Assembly: GCF_018130765.1 (NCBI RefSeq)
Contig: NZ_JAFCJZ010000001.1
Span: forward strand, 372,001-436,000
Reading direction: 5' to 3'
DNA from: Bradyrhizobium iriomotense
Lineage (GTDB): Bacteria > Pseudomonadota > Alphaproteobacteria > Rhizobiales > Xanthobacteraceae
DNA: 64,000 bases
Within the stretch, counting starts at the first letter, position 1, and the number at the start of each line of letters is the position of its first letter. The translations under genes and the position numbers were made by a program. The notes beneath the pieces are model-generated. The model saw only the letters and a program-made list of their open reading frames with translations. It had not been told where the DNA came from and did no database searches. Below, piece by piece: positions 46,306-55,261 of the stretch.

Positions 46306-49300
46306 ATGCCCAACAAGATGTTGATCGATGCCACCCACCCGGAAGAGACCCGGGTCGTCGTGGTCCGCGGCAATCGCGTCGAAGAGTTTGATTTCGAGAC
46401 CGCGCAACGCAAGCAACTGCGCGGAAACATCTACCTCGCCAAGGTCACAAGGGTCGAACCCTCGCTCCAGGCCGCCTTCGTCGAATATGGCGGCAACCGC
46501 CACGGCTTCCTCGCCTTCAGCGAAATCCATCCCGACTACTATCAGATCCCCGTCGCCGACCGGCAGGCGCTGATCGAGGCCGAGGAACAGGCCCATCGTG
46601 AGGCCGAGGAAGAGAGCGAGAACCGCTCCCACGGCCGCCGCCGCTCGCGCCACCGCAACGCCCGCCGCCGCGGTCACGGCGAACGCGTGCGCAGCGAGAT
46701 CGTCGAGGGTCTCGACGCCGGCGCCGATCCCGCCGCCCAGCCGGTCGAGGGCGCGCCCCTGCCCGAGTACACCGAAGGCGCGCCGCACGACGGCGAGCAT
46801 CTGCACACCGAGGCGGAGCAGCACGGCGAGCACGATCACCACGAGCACGATCACGACGACCACGGGCACGACGACCATCATCACGCCCATGACGATGATC
46901 ATCCTCACGATCATGACGACCATGGTCATGACGGCGAACACGATCATCACGACCATGATCATGCCGACGAGACGCCCGCGCCCGTCGCCGCGTTTGGCGC
47001 AGAACCTGTCGTGGCGAGCGAGCCCGTTGCCGAGCCGCAGCAGGCCCCGACCGTCGAAGCAGACGTCTCCGAAGCGCACGCCGAGGCTCTCGCCGAAGCC
47101 GTGACGTCGGCCACCGAGCCGGCCGATGCCGTCTACGCCGCCGGCGAGAGCGTTGAAGCGCCGCATGCCGAGGCCGCGGAAGCAGCCGGCGAAGACGACG
47201 AGGACGAAGAAGACGGCGAGGAAGCCGAAGAGGAAGTCGTCGAATCCGTCGGCGGTGACGACGTGCTGGAGGAAGTGCCGGAGCGCACCTTCCGCCCGCG
47301 CCGCCAGTACAAGATCCAGGAAGTCATCAAGCGCCGCCAGGTGATGCTGGTGCAGGTCGTCAAGGAAGAGCGCGGCAACAAGGGCGCGGCGCTGACGACC
47401 TATCTCTCGCTCGCCGGCCGTTACGCCGTGCTGATGCCCAACACCGCGCGTGGCGGCGGCATCAGCCGCAAGATCACCAGCGCGCAAGACCGCTCGCGCC
47501 TGAAGGAAGTGGTGCAGGATCTCGACGTGCCCGAGGGCATGGGCATCATCCTGCGCACCGCAGGCGCCTCCCGCACCAAGCCCGAGATCAAGCGCGACTT
47601 CGAGTACCTGATCCGGATGTGGGAGACGGTGCGCGACCTGACGCTGAAGTCGCAGGCCCCGACCCTCGTCTATGAGGAAGGCTCGCTGATCAAGCGCTCG
47701 CTGCGCGACCTCTACAACAAGGAGATCGACGAGATTCAGGTTGCCGGCGAAGGCGGCTACCGCGAAGCGCGCGACTTCATGAAGATGCTGATGCCCGCCA
47801 ATGTCAGCGCGGTGAAGCAGTATCGCGACGGCCAGCCGCTGTTCTCGCGCATGGGCGTCGAAAGCCAGCTCGATGCGATGTTCTCGCCGACCGTGCAGTT
47901 GCGCTCCGGTGGCTATGTCGTGATCAACCAGACCGAGGCGCTGGTCTCGATCGACGTCAACTCGGGACGCTCGACCCGCGAGCACCATATCGAGGACACC
48001 GCGCTCAAGACCAACCTGGAGGCGGCCGAAGAGGTCGCTCGCCAGCTCCGCCTGCGCGACCTCGCCGGCCTGATCGTCATCGACTTCATCGACATGGACG
48101 AGAAGCGCAACAACCGGGCGGTCGAGCGCAAGCTGTCCGACTGCCTGCGCCAGGACCGCGCGCGCATCCAGGTCGGCCGCATCTCGCATTTCGGCCTCTT
48201 GGAGATGTCGCGCCAGCGCATCCGCGCCAGCGTGCTCGAGAGCTCGACCGATCCCTGCCCGCATTGCGGCGGCACCGGCCATGTCCGCTCGGTGTCCTCG
48301 GTGGCGCTGCAGCTCCTGCGCGGCCTCGAAGAGATCCTGATGAAGGGCGCGACCCACAATCTCGTGGTCCGCACCCGCACCGACGTCGCGCTCTATGTGC
48401 TGAACCACAAGCGCGGCCATCTGCGCGACCTCGAGAACAGCTTCAAGGTCACGCTCTCGATCATCGCCGATCCCAGCGTCAGCGGCCCGCAGGCTTACCT
48501 CATCGACCGCGGCGAGCAGGTGCACACTCTGGAAGCCGCCAAGGCGCTGCTCGCAGCGCAGGCGGCTGCGAGCCCGCCGCCTTTGGCCGAAGACGCCTAT
48601 GACGACGAGGAGTTCGATTCCGAGCTGGAATCCGAGATCGAGTCCGAGGAGACCGAAGGTCTCACTGAAGACCAGGCTGCCGGCGAGGCAGCCCCCGAGC
48701 AGGACGGCCAGCGCCGCAAGCGCCGCCGTCGCCGGCGCGGCCGCGGTGGCCAGCGCGAGGGCGAATTGCGCGAGGATACGGCGCCGACCCTGCCCGAGCC
48801 GGCGATGCTCGCGGGCGAAGGCGAGGAAGAGGCCGAATCCGAGCAGGATGGCGAGGAAGGCGAGGAACAGGCTGCCCGTGGCGACCAGCAGGGCAGCGGC
48901 GAGCGCCGGCGCCGGCGTGGTCGCCGTGGTGGACGCCGCCGTCGCGGCGGCAGCGAAGAAGGTCTCGCCGGCTCCATCAGCGACGAGCTCGCTGCGAGCG
49001 CGCCGCCGGAAGCGAGCGATGCGGTCGCCGATTTCGACGGCAATGGCGGCGAGGCTGCGCCCTCGATCGCACATTCAGATCACATCGACCCGGTCGAAAC
49101 GTCTCAGCCCGAGTTCCAGTTGCAGGCACCGCCGGTTGAAGCGCCGGTGCCGCCCGCGCCGGCTGCCGCGATTGCGGAGGAAGAGCCCGCATCCGACGAC
49201 AAGGCGGCACGACGACGCTCCACGGTTCGCGAGAAGGTGAGCTTCCTGTCGAGCAGCCCGAGCGAGCTGGCAACCCCGGTTGCGGCAGCACCAGAGCCGG

Positions 49301-49413
49301 TCACTCCGCCCGCACCAGCGGCCCCTGAGCCCGCGCCGGAAGCGGCAACCGAAACACCGGCCGCCCCGCGTCGCGCCGGCTGGTGGTCCCGCCGCTTCGG
49401 CGGCGGCGAGTAA
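46306..49413 (+). CDS. rne: Ribonuclease E with His/Asp-rich insertion in the S1 domain
   Basis: Main endoribonuclease of mRNA decay and rRNA/tRNA processing, and scaffold of the degradosome; 1035 residues. The S1 RNA-binding domain starts near residue 30 and is split by an insertion of about 240 residues (about 90-333). The insertion holds an Arg-rich patch, a His/Asp-rich run (about 161-222, some 25 histidines) and an acidic stretch. The catalytic aspartates are D550 in SIDVNSGRST and D593 in IDFIDM, and the zinc-link cysteines are C651 and C654 in CPHC; these spacings match E. coli exactly. The C terminus is a disordered Arg- and acid-rich scaffold. A terminator follows directly. Confidence 0.97.
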   Translation: MPNKMLIDATHPEETRVVVVRGNRVEEFDFETAQRKQLRGNIYLAKVTRVEPSLQAAFVEYGGNRHGFLAFSEIHPDYYQIPVADRQALIEAEEQAHREAEEESENRSHGRRRSRHRNARRRGHGERVRSEIVEGLDAGADPAAQPVEGAPLPEYTEGAPHDGEHLHTEAEQHGEHDHHEHDHDDHGHDDHHHAHDDDHPHDHDDHGHDGEHDHHDHDHADETPAPVAAFGAEPVVASEPVAEPQQAPTVEADVSEAHAEALAEAVTSATEPADAVYAAGESVEAPHAEAAEAAGEDDEDEEDGEEAEEEVVESVGGDDVLEEVPERTFRPRRQYKIQEVIKRRQVMLVQVVKEERGNKGAALTTYLSLAGRYAVLMPNTARGGGISRKITSAQDRSRLKEVVQDLDVPEGMGIILRTAGASRTKPEIKRDFEYLIRMWETVRDLTLKSQAPTLVYEEGSLIKRSLRDLYNKEIDEIQVAGEGGYREARDFMKMLMPANVSAVKQYRDGQPLFSRMGVESQLDAMFSPTVQLRSGGYVVINQTEALVSIDVNSGRSTREHHIEDTALKTNLEAAEEVARQLRLRDLAGLIVIDFIDMDEKRNNRAVERKLSDCLRQDRARIQVGRISHFGLLEMSRQRIRASVLESSTDPCPHCGGTGHVRSVSSVALQLLRGLEEILMKGATHNLVVRTRTDVALYVLNHKRGHLRDLENSFKVTLSIIADPSVSGPQAYLIDRGEQVHTLEAAKALLAAQAAASPPPLAEDAYDDEEFDSELESEIESEETEGLTEDQAAGEAAPEQDGQRRKRRRRRRGRGGQREGELREDTAPTLPEPAMLAGEGEEEAESEQDGEEGEEQAARGDQQGSGERRRRRGRRGGRRRRGGSEEGLAGSISDELAASAPPEASDAVADFDGNGGEAAPSIAHSDHIDPVETSQPEFQLQAPPVEAPVPPAPAAAIAEEEPASDDKAARRRSTVREKVSFLSSSPSELATPVAAAPEPVTPPAPAAPEPAPEAATETPAAPRRAGWWSRRFGGGE

Positions 49414-49428
49414 GCCAGACGCTCAATA

Positions 49429-49457
49429 AAAAACGCCCGGCCAAGCCGGGCGTTTTT
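49429..49457. terminator. Rho-independent terminator between rne and the cupin regulator
   Basis: A 13-bp perfect stem with core GCCCGGC and GCCGGGC around a CAA loop, flanked by A and T runs on both sides, lies 16 bp after the rne stop. Its symmetry lets it serve both convergent genes. Confidence 0.95.
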
Positions 49458-49475
49458 CGTTTCAGGCCTCCACCG

Positions 49476-50156
49476 CTACGATGGCAGCTCGTCATCTCCG
49501 AGCGGCGCGACGTCGCGCGCGGCGATCTGGCGGAGCTGGTCGTAGAGATCGGGCGCCTCGCTGGTGCAGAGACAAACGCCTGTTGCAGAAGGCCCCTCGC
49601 CGGCGTTGAGGTAGGCGTGGCCCATGGTGCTGTCGAGATAGATGCCATCGCCCTCGCCCAGGATCTCGGGCGCATAGAACTCGGTGTGGACGGCGACGCG
49701 TCCGCGCGTCACCACGAAATATTCCTCGCCGGCGTGGCGCAGCAGCGGTCCGAACTCCTCCAGCGAGCGCGCGCGCACCTCGGCCACGATCGGCACCATG
49801 CGTTTGCCGATCAGATCGGTGCATTGATAGGTGTAGGTGTAGAACTTCGTGGTGATCACCTGGCCCTGCCCGGCCCGGCTGATGCTCCGCCGCGCCGTGA
49901 CCGGCCGCCCCTGCGCTGGGGCTGCGACCGCCGGGTTGAACAGCTCGGCGATCTCCATCTTCAGGCCCGAGGTGAGTTGGAGCAGCTTGTCGTAGGTCAG
50001 CGACATCAGGCCGTTCTCGACCTTGGACAGGGTCGAGAGCGCCATCCCTGTCCGCTCCGCCACCTGCTTCAGCGTCAGGCCGCGCGCCTGACGGGCGGCC
50101 TTGAGACATTGGCCGAGCTGGGAATTGGCAATTTCGGGCGTCGAGATCTCGGTCAT
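49476..50156 (-). CDS. XRE-cupin transcriptional regulator
   Basis: Regulator of 226 residues with an N-terminal XRE helix-turn-helix (about 12-70, containing LTLKQVAERTGMALSTLSKVENG) and a C-terminal cupin sensor domain (about 125-200, EEYFVVTRGRVAVHTEF). Proteins of this design usually control nearby genes for amine or amino-acid catabolism. It is divergent from an amidase and a DadA-like oxidase. Three copies of a GATCGGTC half-site lie in the gap between them. Confidence 0.9.
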   Translation of the reverse strand: MTEISTPEIANSQLGQCLKAARQARGLTLKQVAERTGMALSTLSKVENGLMSLTYDKLLQLTSGLKMEIAELFNPAVAAPAQGRPVTARRSISRAGQGQVITTKFYTYTYQCTDLIGKRMVPIVAEVRARSLEEFGPLLRHAGEEYFVVTRGRVAVHTEFYAPEILGEGDGIYLDSTMGHAYLNAGEGPSATGVCLCTSEAPDLYDQLRQIAARDVAPLGDDELPS

Positions 50157-50194
50157 GCCGTAATGCTAGCACGGCAGGAGAAAAATAGTTGATC

Positions 50195-50235
50195 GATCGG
50201 TCTAATCTTTTCGACCGATATGGACCCGATCGGTC
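50195..50235. promoter_or_regulatory. Three half-site operator between the XRE-cupin gene and the amidase
   Basis: GATCGGTC (50195-50202), GACCGAT in inverse orientation (50213-50219) and GATCGGTC (50228-50235) form overlapping inverted repeats in the divergent promoter region. They are the best candidates for binding sites of the adjacent regulator. Confidence 0.55.
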
Positions 50236-50366
50236 CTATTTGGCGGCCAGTTGACAGCCAAGACCAACCATTGGCGCATGAAATGGCTCGGTTTGACGAT
50301 TATTGATGCGCCGCCTCCACTTTCCGATATGCTAAATCGTTTTCATAATCTGAAAGGGAGCGGGCG

Positions 50367-51863
50367 TTGTCCGAACTGTGCCATTCCAGTGCCGTTGAGC
50401 TGCGCCGCCTGTTGGCCGCGCGGACGATCTCGCCTGTCGAGCTGCTCGACGCCTCTCTGTCGCGCATCGACGTCGTCAACGGAGCCGTCAACGCGGTCGT
50501 AACGCTGGACGTATCAGGCGCGCGCGCCGCCGCGAAGAAGGCCGAGGCGGAAATCCTGCGCGGCGAGGATCGCGGCGCGCTGCACGGCCTGCCGGTCCTG
50601 ATCAAGGACACGCAAGACACCGCCGGGATGCGCTCCACCTATGGCAGCCCGCTGCTGCGGGACAACGTGCCGGCCACCGACCAGGGCTCGGTCGCGCGTA
50701 TACGCGCAGCCGGCGCCATCATCTTCGGCAAGACCAACACGCCGGAATGGGCGGCCGGTGGCAACACCCGCAATCCCGTGTTCGGCGCCACCGGCAATCC
50801 CTTCGATCCCATGCGCTCGGCGGCCGGCTCCTCCGGCGGCTCGGCGGTGGCGCTCGCCTGCGGCATGGCCCCGCTCGCCTCGGGCTCCGACACCGGCGGA
50901 AGCTTGCGCAATCCGGCCGGCTTCTCCGGCATTGTCGGCATGCGTCCGTCCTACGGCCTAGTCCCAAGCGAAAAGCGAATCTTCGGCTGGTCGAGCCTGT
51001 CGACCGACGGACCGATGGCGCGCAATGTCGCCGACACGGCGCTGATGCTGTCGGTGATGGCGAGTGACGATGCCCGCGATCCGCTCGCCTACACCCTGCC
51101 CGGCGAACCGGTGCGCGCGCGCGCCGAGCGCTGGGCCGCGCCGCGCCCCGCCGACCTCGGCAAGCTGCGTCTCGCCTTCACCGAAGACTTCGGCTTCGCA
51201 CCGACCGAGCAGGCGATCCGCCGCGTATTCCGCCATCGCGTGAGCAAGCTCGCGCCGCTGTTCGCCGAGAGCCGCGCGGGGACACCTGACTGCTCCGGCG
51301 CAGACGACGCCTTCGCCATCCTGCGCGCGGGCATGTTCCTGGCGACGCATGGCAAGAACTACAAAGAACGCCCCGAAATGCTCGGTCCGAACGTCCGCGC
51401 CAATGTCGAGGAAGGCCTCGGCTATACGCTCGAAGACCACGCCCGCGCGGCCACGACGCAGACGCGGATCTACCGCGCCTATCAGAGCTTCTTCGCCAAT
51501 TGCGACGTGCTGGTCAGCCCGACCATCACGCTGAGCCCGCGTCCCTGGTCGGAGCTCTATCCCGCCGAGATCGACGGCGTGCCGACCAAATCCTATTTCC
51601 ACTGGCTCGCGCTCGCCTATGCCGTCACGCTCGCGGGGCACCCGGCGATCAGCATTCCGCTCGGCCTCGATGAGGCCGGCCTGCCGTTTGGCCTGCAGAT
51701 CGTCGGCCCGCGCGGCGGCGATGCCATCGTGCTGTCGGTCGCCGCGAGCATCGAGGCGGCGTTCACGAACGACGCGCAGATGTGCCGGCCCGTGCCTGAC
51801 CTCGCACGGCTCGCAGTCGCGCCGCCGCTGTCGGCCGCACCCGATTTTCTCACCTGGGAATGA
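50367..51863 (+). CDS. Amidase signature family hydrolase
   Basis: Hydrolase of 498 residues of the Ser-cisSer-Lys amidase family. The triad is visible: K80 in PVLIKDTQD, cis-serine S155 in AAGSSGGSA, and nucleophile S179 in GSDTGGSLRNPA; the 24-residue spacing between the serines is standard. The start is a TTG preceded by GGGAG. The substrate is unknown. Gene order with a DadA-like oxidase and a cupin regulator suggests that an amide is cut and the released amine or amino acid is oxidised. The oxidase starts 27 bp downstream. Confidence 0.9.
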   Translation: MSELCHSSAVELRRLLAARTISPVELLDASLSRIDVVNGAVNAVVTLDVSGARAAAKKAEAEILRGEDRGALHGLPVLIKDTQDTAGMRSTYGSPLLRDNVPATDQGSVARIRAAGAIIFGKTNTPEWAAGGNTRNPVFGATGNPFDPMRSAAGSSGGSAVALACGMAPLASGSDTGGSLRNPAGFSGIVGMRPSYGLVPSEKRIFGWSSLSTDGPMARNVADTALMLSVMASDDARDPLAYTLPGEPVRARAERWAAPRPADLGKLRLAFTEDFGFAPTEQAIRRVFRHRVSKLAPLFAESRAGTPDCSGADDAFAILRAGMFLATHGKNYKERPEMLGPNVRANVEEGLGYTLEDHARAATTQTRIYRAYQSFFANCDVLVSPTITLSPRPWSELYPAEIDGVPTKSYFHWLALAYAVTLAGHPAISIPLGLDEAGLPFGLQIVGPRGGDAIVLSVAASIEAAFTNDAQMCRPVPDLARLAVAPPLSAAPDFLTWE

Positions 51864-51890
51864 CCCGGGCCTGACAGGAGACTTGTTCCG

Positions 51891-53123
51891 ATGCAAAGCG
51901 CGATCGTTCTCGGCGGCGGCATGGTCGGTGTGGGTGCGGCGCTGCATCTGCAGCGGCGCGGCTGGGCCGTCACACTCGTCGACCGCAGGGAGCCCGGCCG
52001 CGAGACCAGCTACGGCAATGCCGGGATGATCCAGGCAGAAGCCGTGCGCCCCTATCCGATGCCGCGCGACCTCGCCTCGCTGCTCAAGATCGCGACCGGC
52101 CGCACCAACGACGTGCGCTACAGCCTGTCCTCGCTTCATCGCCATATCGAGCCGCTGCTGCGCTACTGGTGGCATTCGGCGCCAAAGCGGCATCGCGAAG
52201 CCATCGTCGGCTGGGCGCGCCTGATCGGCTACGCCACGAGCGAGCACGACATCCTCATTCGCGAGGCCCACGCCGACAATCTGATCCGCCGCGCCGGCTA
52301 TCGCGCGCTCTATCGCGATGCCGCCGCCCTGGAGCAGTCGATCAAGGACGCGGAGCAAGACCAGCGCGAATTCGGCGTGAATTTTCGCATGCTGTCGGGC
52401 AGCGAGCTCACGAAGGCCGAGCCGATCCTGCGCGACGATCTGCCCGGCGCCATCCACTGGCTCGACACCTGGACCGTGTCCGATCCGGGCGCGCTGGTTA
52501 CGGCCTATGCCGAGCTCTTCGTGCGCCTCGGCGGCAGGATCGTGCTGGGTGATGCGCAGTCGCTGCGGCAGACCGCGAGCGGCTGGTCGGTCGATACTGA
52601 TGAGGGGCGCATCGACGCCGCCCATGCCGTGGTGACCCTCGGGCCATGGTCGCCCGATCTGCTCTACAAATTCGGCTATCGTATCCCGCTGGTGCGCAAG
52701 CGTGGCTACCACATGCATTACAGCGGCGGCGCCTCGCTCGATCTGCCGCTCGTCGACAAGGGCGGCGGCTACGCCATGGGTCCGATGGCCAAGGGCATCC
52801 GCATCACCACCGGCGCCGAGCTGACGGGTCCCGATGCGCTCGCTACCCCAGTGCAGCTCGCCAGCGCCGAAGCCTCCGCGCGCGAGCTGATCGACCTCGG
52901 CAAGCGCGTCGAGCCCGATCCGTGGTTCGGCACCCGCCCCTGCACCCCCGACATGCTCCCGGTGCTCGGACAGGCTCCGCGCCATCCCGGCCTCTGGATG
53001 AACTTTGGTCACGGCCACCAGGGCTTTACGCTCGGGCCCGCGACGGGACGCCTGCTCGCCGAGATCATGAGCGGCGAGACGCCGTCGATCGATCCCGCGC
53101 CGTACCGGCCGGAGCGGTTCTAG
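51891..53123 (+). CDS. FAD-dependent oxidoreductase, D-amino acid dehydrogenase (DadA)-like
   Basis: Flavoprotein of 410 residues of the DAO/DadA family. The FAD-binding motif AIVLGGGMVGVGAALHLQ is at the N terminus. The C-terminal flavin-contact segment is GLWMNFGHGHQGFTLGPATGRLLAE. It oxidises an amine or D-amino acid and passes electrons to an acceptor. It is probably co-transcribed with the amidase. Its TAG stop shares the palindrome CTAG with the stop of the convergent TPR gene, so the two frames overlap by four bases. Confidence 0.88.
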   Translation: MQSAIVLGGGMVGVGAALHLQRRGWAVTLVDRREPGRETSYGNAGMIQAEAVRPYPMPRDLASLLKIATGRTNDVRYSLSSLHRHIEPLLRYWWHSAPKRHREAIVGWARLIGYATSEHDILIREAHADNLIRRAGYRALYRDAAALEQSIKDAEQDQREFGVNFRMLSGSELTKAEPILRDDLPGAIHWLDTWTVSDPGALVTAYAELFVRLGGRIVLGDAQSLRQTASGWSVDTDEGRIDAAHAVVTLGPWSPDLLYKFGYRIPLVRKRGYHMHYSGGASLDLPLVDKGGGYAMGPMAKGIRITTGAELTGPDALATPVQLASAEASARELIDLGKRVEPDPWFGTRPCTPDMLPVLGQAPRHPGLWMNFGHGHQGFTLGPATGRLLAEIMSGETPSIDPAPYRPERF

Positions 53124-55213
53124 TCGCCGGCGCTTGCGGTAAGCACTGCGAGCGCGGCCGACAGACGCATGAGCGGATCGTCCCATTCGCGCGGGGCGCG
53201 CTGCCGGAACAGCCGCATGGTCGGATACCACGGGCTGTCCTCGCGATCGCGCAGCCAGCGCCAGTCCAGCGCGTAAGGTGTCAGCATCCACACCGGACGC
53301 CCCAGCGCGCCGGCGAGATGCGCGACCGACGTGTCGACGGCGATGACGAGATCGAGCGCCGCGACGGCTGCCGCGGTGTCGGCGAAATCGCCGAGCGCGG
53401 GCGCAAGATCGATGATGTCCTTGCCGAGCGCAGCCAGCACTTCGCCATCCTCGGGCCGTGGCTCCTTTTGCAAGGAGTAGAGCTGCACGCCGGGCATCAC
53501 GAGGCGCGGCAGCACGGCCTCGGCTGACAGCGAGCGCTGCCGATCGCCCTTGTGCCTGGCATTGCCGGCCCAGACCACGCCGACCTTGAGTGCCGTCACA
53601 TCCGCAAGCACCGCGCGCCAGCGCGACAGTCTTGCGGGATCAGGATGCAGATAGGGAACGTCCGCCGGAATGGTCTCGAGCGTGGTGCCGAAGATGCGCG
53701 GCAGGCTCATCAGCGGCAGTTGCAGATCGAATGGCGGCAGCGGCTCGCCGCGTGCGATCACGGTCACGTCCGGGAGCTGCCGCAGCAGCGCGGCGAGCGC
53801 GGGCTGAACCTGCAGAATGATCCGGCCGCCTCGCGCCGTCACCATCGGCATATAGCGCACGAAATGCAGGGCATCGCCGAGGCCGTATTCGGCAAAGACG
53901 AGCAATGTACGCCCCTCGAACGGCTCGCCCTGCCATTCCGGCTCGTCGAATGCGGGATCGCCGTCCGAAAGCGTCTTGCATTTGCGCCGCCAGCGATAGG
54001 CCTCGAACCCATCGGCGAAATCGCCGTTCATCAGCAGGAAATGCGCGTGATTGTATTGCGCAAGCGGCTGCTCCGGATCGAGCGCGATGGCGCGATGCGA
54101 GACCGCGAGCGCCTCGTCGATCTCGCCGGCATTGCGCAGCGCGACCGCGAGATTGGCGTGGCCCTTGGCATAGTCAGGGTCGGCGACGACCGCGCAGCGG
54201 TGCGCCGCAACCGCGTCGGCAGCGCGTTCCTGCTTCTCGAAGATGATACCGAGATTGGTCCAGGCCGGGGCGTGATCCGGCTTCAACAGCAGCGCGTGCT
54301 CGCAAGACGCGATCGCCTCGTCCAGTTCGCCGAGCTCGGAAAGACAGGCGCCGAGATTGCTGGCGATCACATGGTCCGACGGATCGCGCGCAAAGCTCCG
54401 CCTGTAGGCCTCGGCGGCCTCCTGCCCGTGACCGGCCTCGTGCAGGACGAGGCCGAGCAGGCGCAGTGCCTGACCATTGTCGGGTGCAAGCGCGATGGCG
54501 CGGCGATACTGGACGATGGCGTCTTCGAGCGATCCTCGCCGATAGAGCGCAGCGCCGAGATTGCAGAGCAGCCCGGGATCATCAGGGTCCTGGTCGAGCG
54601 CGTGGCGATAGGACGCCTCCGCCTCGTCGAGGCGCGCCTGATCGACGAGGAGATTGCCGAGGTTGAGCCATACGCCGCGATGGGTCGGCTCCCGCGCAAT
54701 GACCGCGCGAAAAGCCTCTTCGGCTTCAGTGAGCCGCCCCTGCTCCGCAAGCACGACGGCGAGGTTGAAGCAGGCCCGCGTCAGATGCGCATCGAGGGCC
54801 AGCGCGCAGCGATAGGCGGCTTCGGCCTCGTCGAAGCGTGCGAGCTCGCCGAGCGCCACGCCGAGCTTGTTGTGCAGGCCGGCGTCATCAGGCCGCCGGA
54901 CCAGCGCCCGCCGAAACGCCGCCACCGCCCCCTCCTGCTCGCCCTTCACCGCGAGTGCATCGCCGAGCGTGACGAGCGCCGGTGCGTGCTCGGGATCGAC
55001 GCTGAAGATGCGGCCGAGCAGCGCGGCGCCCTCCGCCGCACGATCGGTGACGAAGGCGGCGACGGCGGCCAGATGCAGCGCCGGCACATGATCCGGGTCG
55101 GCCTTCAGAACTTCCGCGCACAGAGCATCCGCCTCGTCCGGACGCCCCGCCGCAAAATGCTCCGCCGCCTGCAACACAATCGGATTCACAGCCGCATCGC
55201 CCACGATACCCAC
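53120..55213 (-). CDS. TPR protein with GT9-like C-terminal domain
   Basis: Protein of 697 residues. About ten tetratricopeptide repeats fill residues 15-400, with phrases like AYRRALALDPDDPGLLCNLG. The C-terminal part (about 425-690) resembles family 9/41 glycosyltransferases: LLVFAEYGLGDALHFVRYMPM, VGVVWAGNARHKGDR and LDLVIAVDTSVAHLAGALGRPVWML. Such proteins are common in rhizobia and may modify proteins or glycans, but none is well characterised. The start is a GTG at 55213; a GTG three codons later has better spacing to GAGGGG. Confidence 0.82.
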   Translation of the reverse strand: MGIVGDAAVNPIVLQAAEHFAAGRPDEADALCAEVLKADPDHVPALHLAAVAAFVTDRAAEGAALLGRIFSVDPEHAPALVTLGDALAVKGEQEGAVAAFRRALVRRPDDAGLHNKLGVALGELARFDEAEAAYRCALALDAHLTRACFNLAVVLAEQGRLTEAEEAFRAVIAREPTHRGVWLNLGNLLVDQARLDEAEASYRHALDQDPDDPGLLCNLGAALYRRGSLEDAIVQYRRAIALAPDNGQALRLLGLVLHEAGHGQEAAEAYRRSFARDPSDHVIASNLGACLSELGELDEAIASCEHALLLKPDHAPAWTNLGIIFEKQERAADAVAAHRCAVVADPDYAKGHANLAVALRNAGEIDEALAVSHRAIALDPEQPLAQYNHAHFLLMNGDFADGFEAYRWRRKCKTLSDGDPAFDEPEWQGEPFEGRTLLVFAEYGLGDALHFVRYMPMVTARGGRIILQVQPALAALLRQLPDVTVIARGEPLPPFDLQLPLMSLPRIFGTTLETIPADVPYLHPDPARLSRWRAVLADVTALKVGVVWAGNARHKGDRQRSLSAEAVLPRLVMPGVQLYSLQKEPRPEDGEVLAALGKDIIDLAPALGDFADTAAAVAALDLVIAVDTSVAHLAGALGRPVWMLTPYALDWRWLRDREDSPWYPTMRLFRQRAPREWDDPLMRLSAALAVLTASAGD

Positions 55214-55261
55214 CCCTCAAGGTCCGAGATGCGGGTTAAACGTGCGAGGACGAAGATTCCG

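Noticed and set aside
45774..46391. A 205-codon plus-strand frame in the rne leader
   Set aside because: It is Arg/Pro/Ser-rich without motif, overlaps the rne start in another frame and has no ribosome binding site. Treated as untranslated leader.
46786..46970. The His/Asp-coding run in rne as a DNA microsatellite or CRISPR-like repeat
   Set aside because: Codon order is irregular and in frame, and no fixed repeat-spacer structure exists. It encodes a protein tract.
46216..49074. A 952-codon open frame on the minus strand opposite rne
   Set aside because: It mirrors the rne coding strand. The product is low-complexity Leu/Ala/Arg/Val-rich with no domain, and rne on the other strand has every expected motif.
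50251..50279. TTGACA (50251-50256) as the amidase -35
   Set aside because: At 16-18 bp downstream no acceptable -10 is present (GCGCAT, CGCATG), so no promoter was called.
50958..53291. A 777-codon minus-strand frame opposite the amidase and oxidase
   Set aside because: It runs across two clear plus-strand enzymes and their junction and shows no family features.
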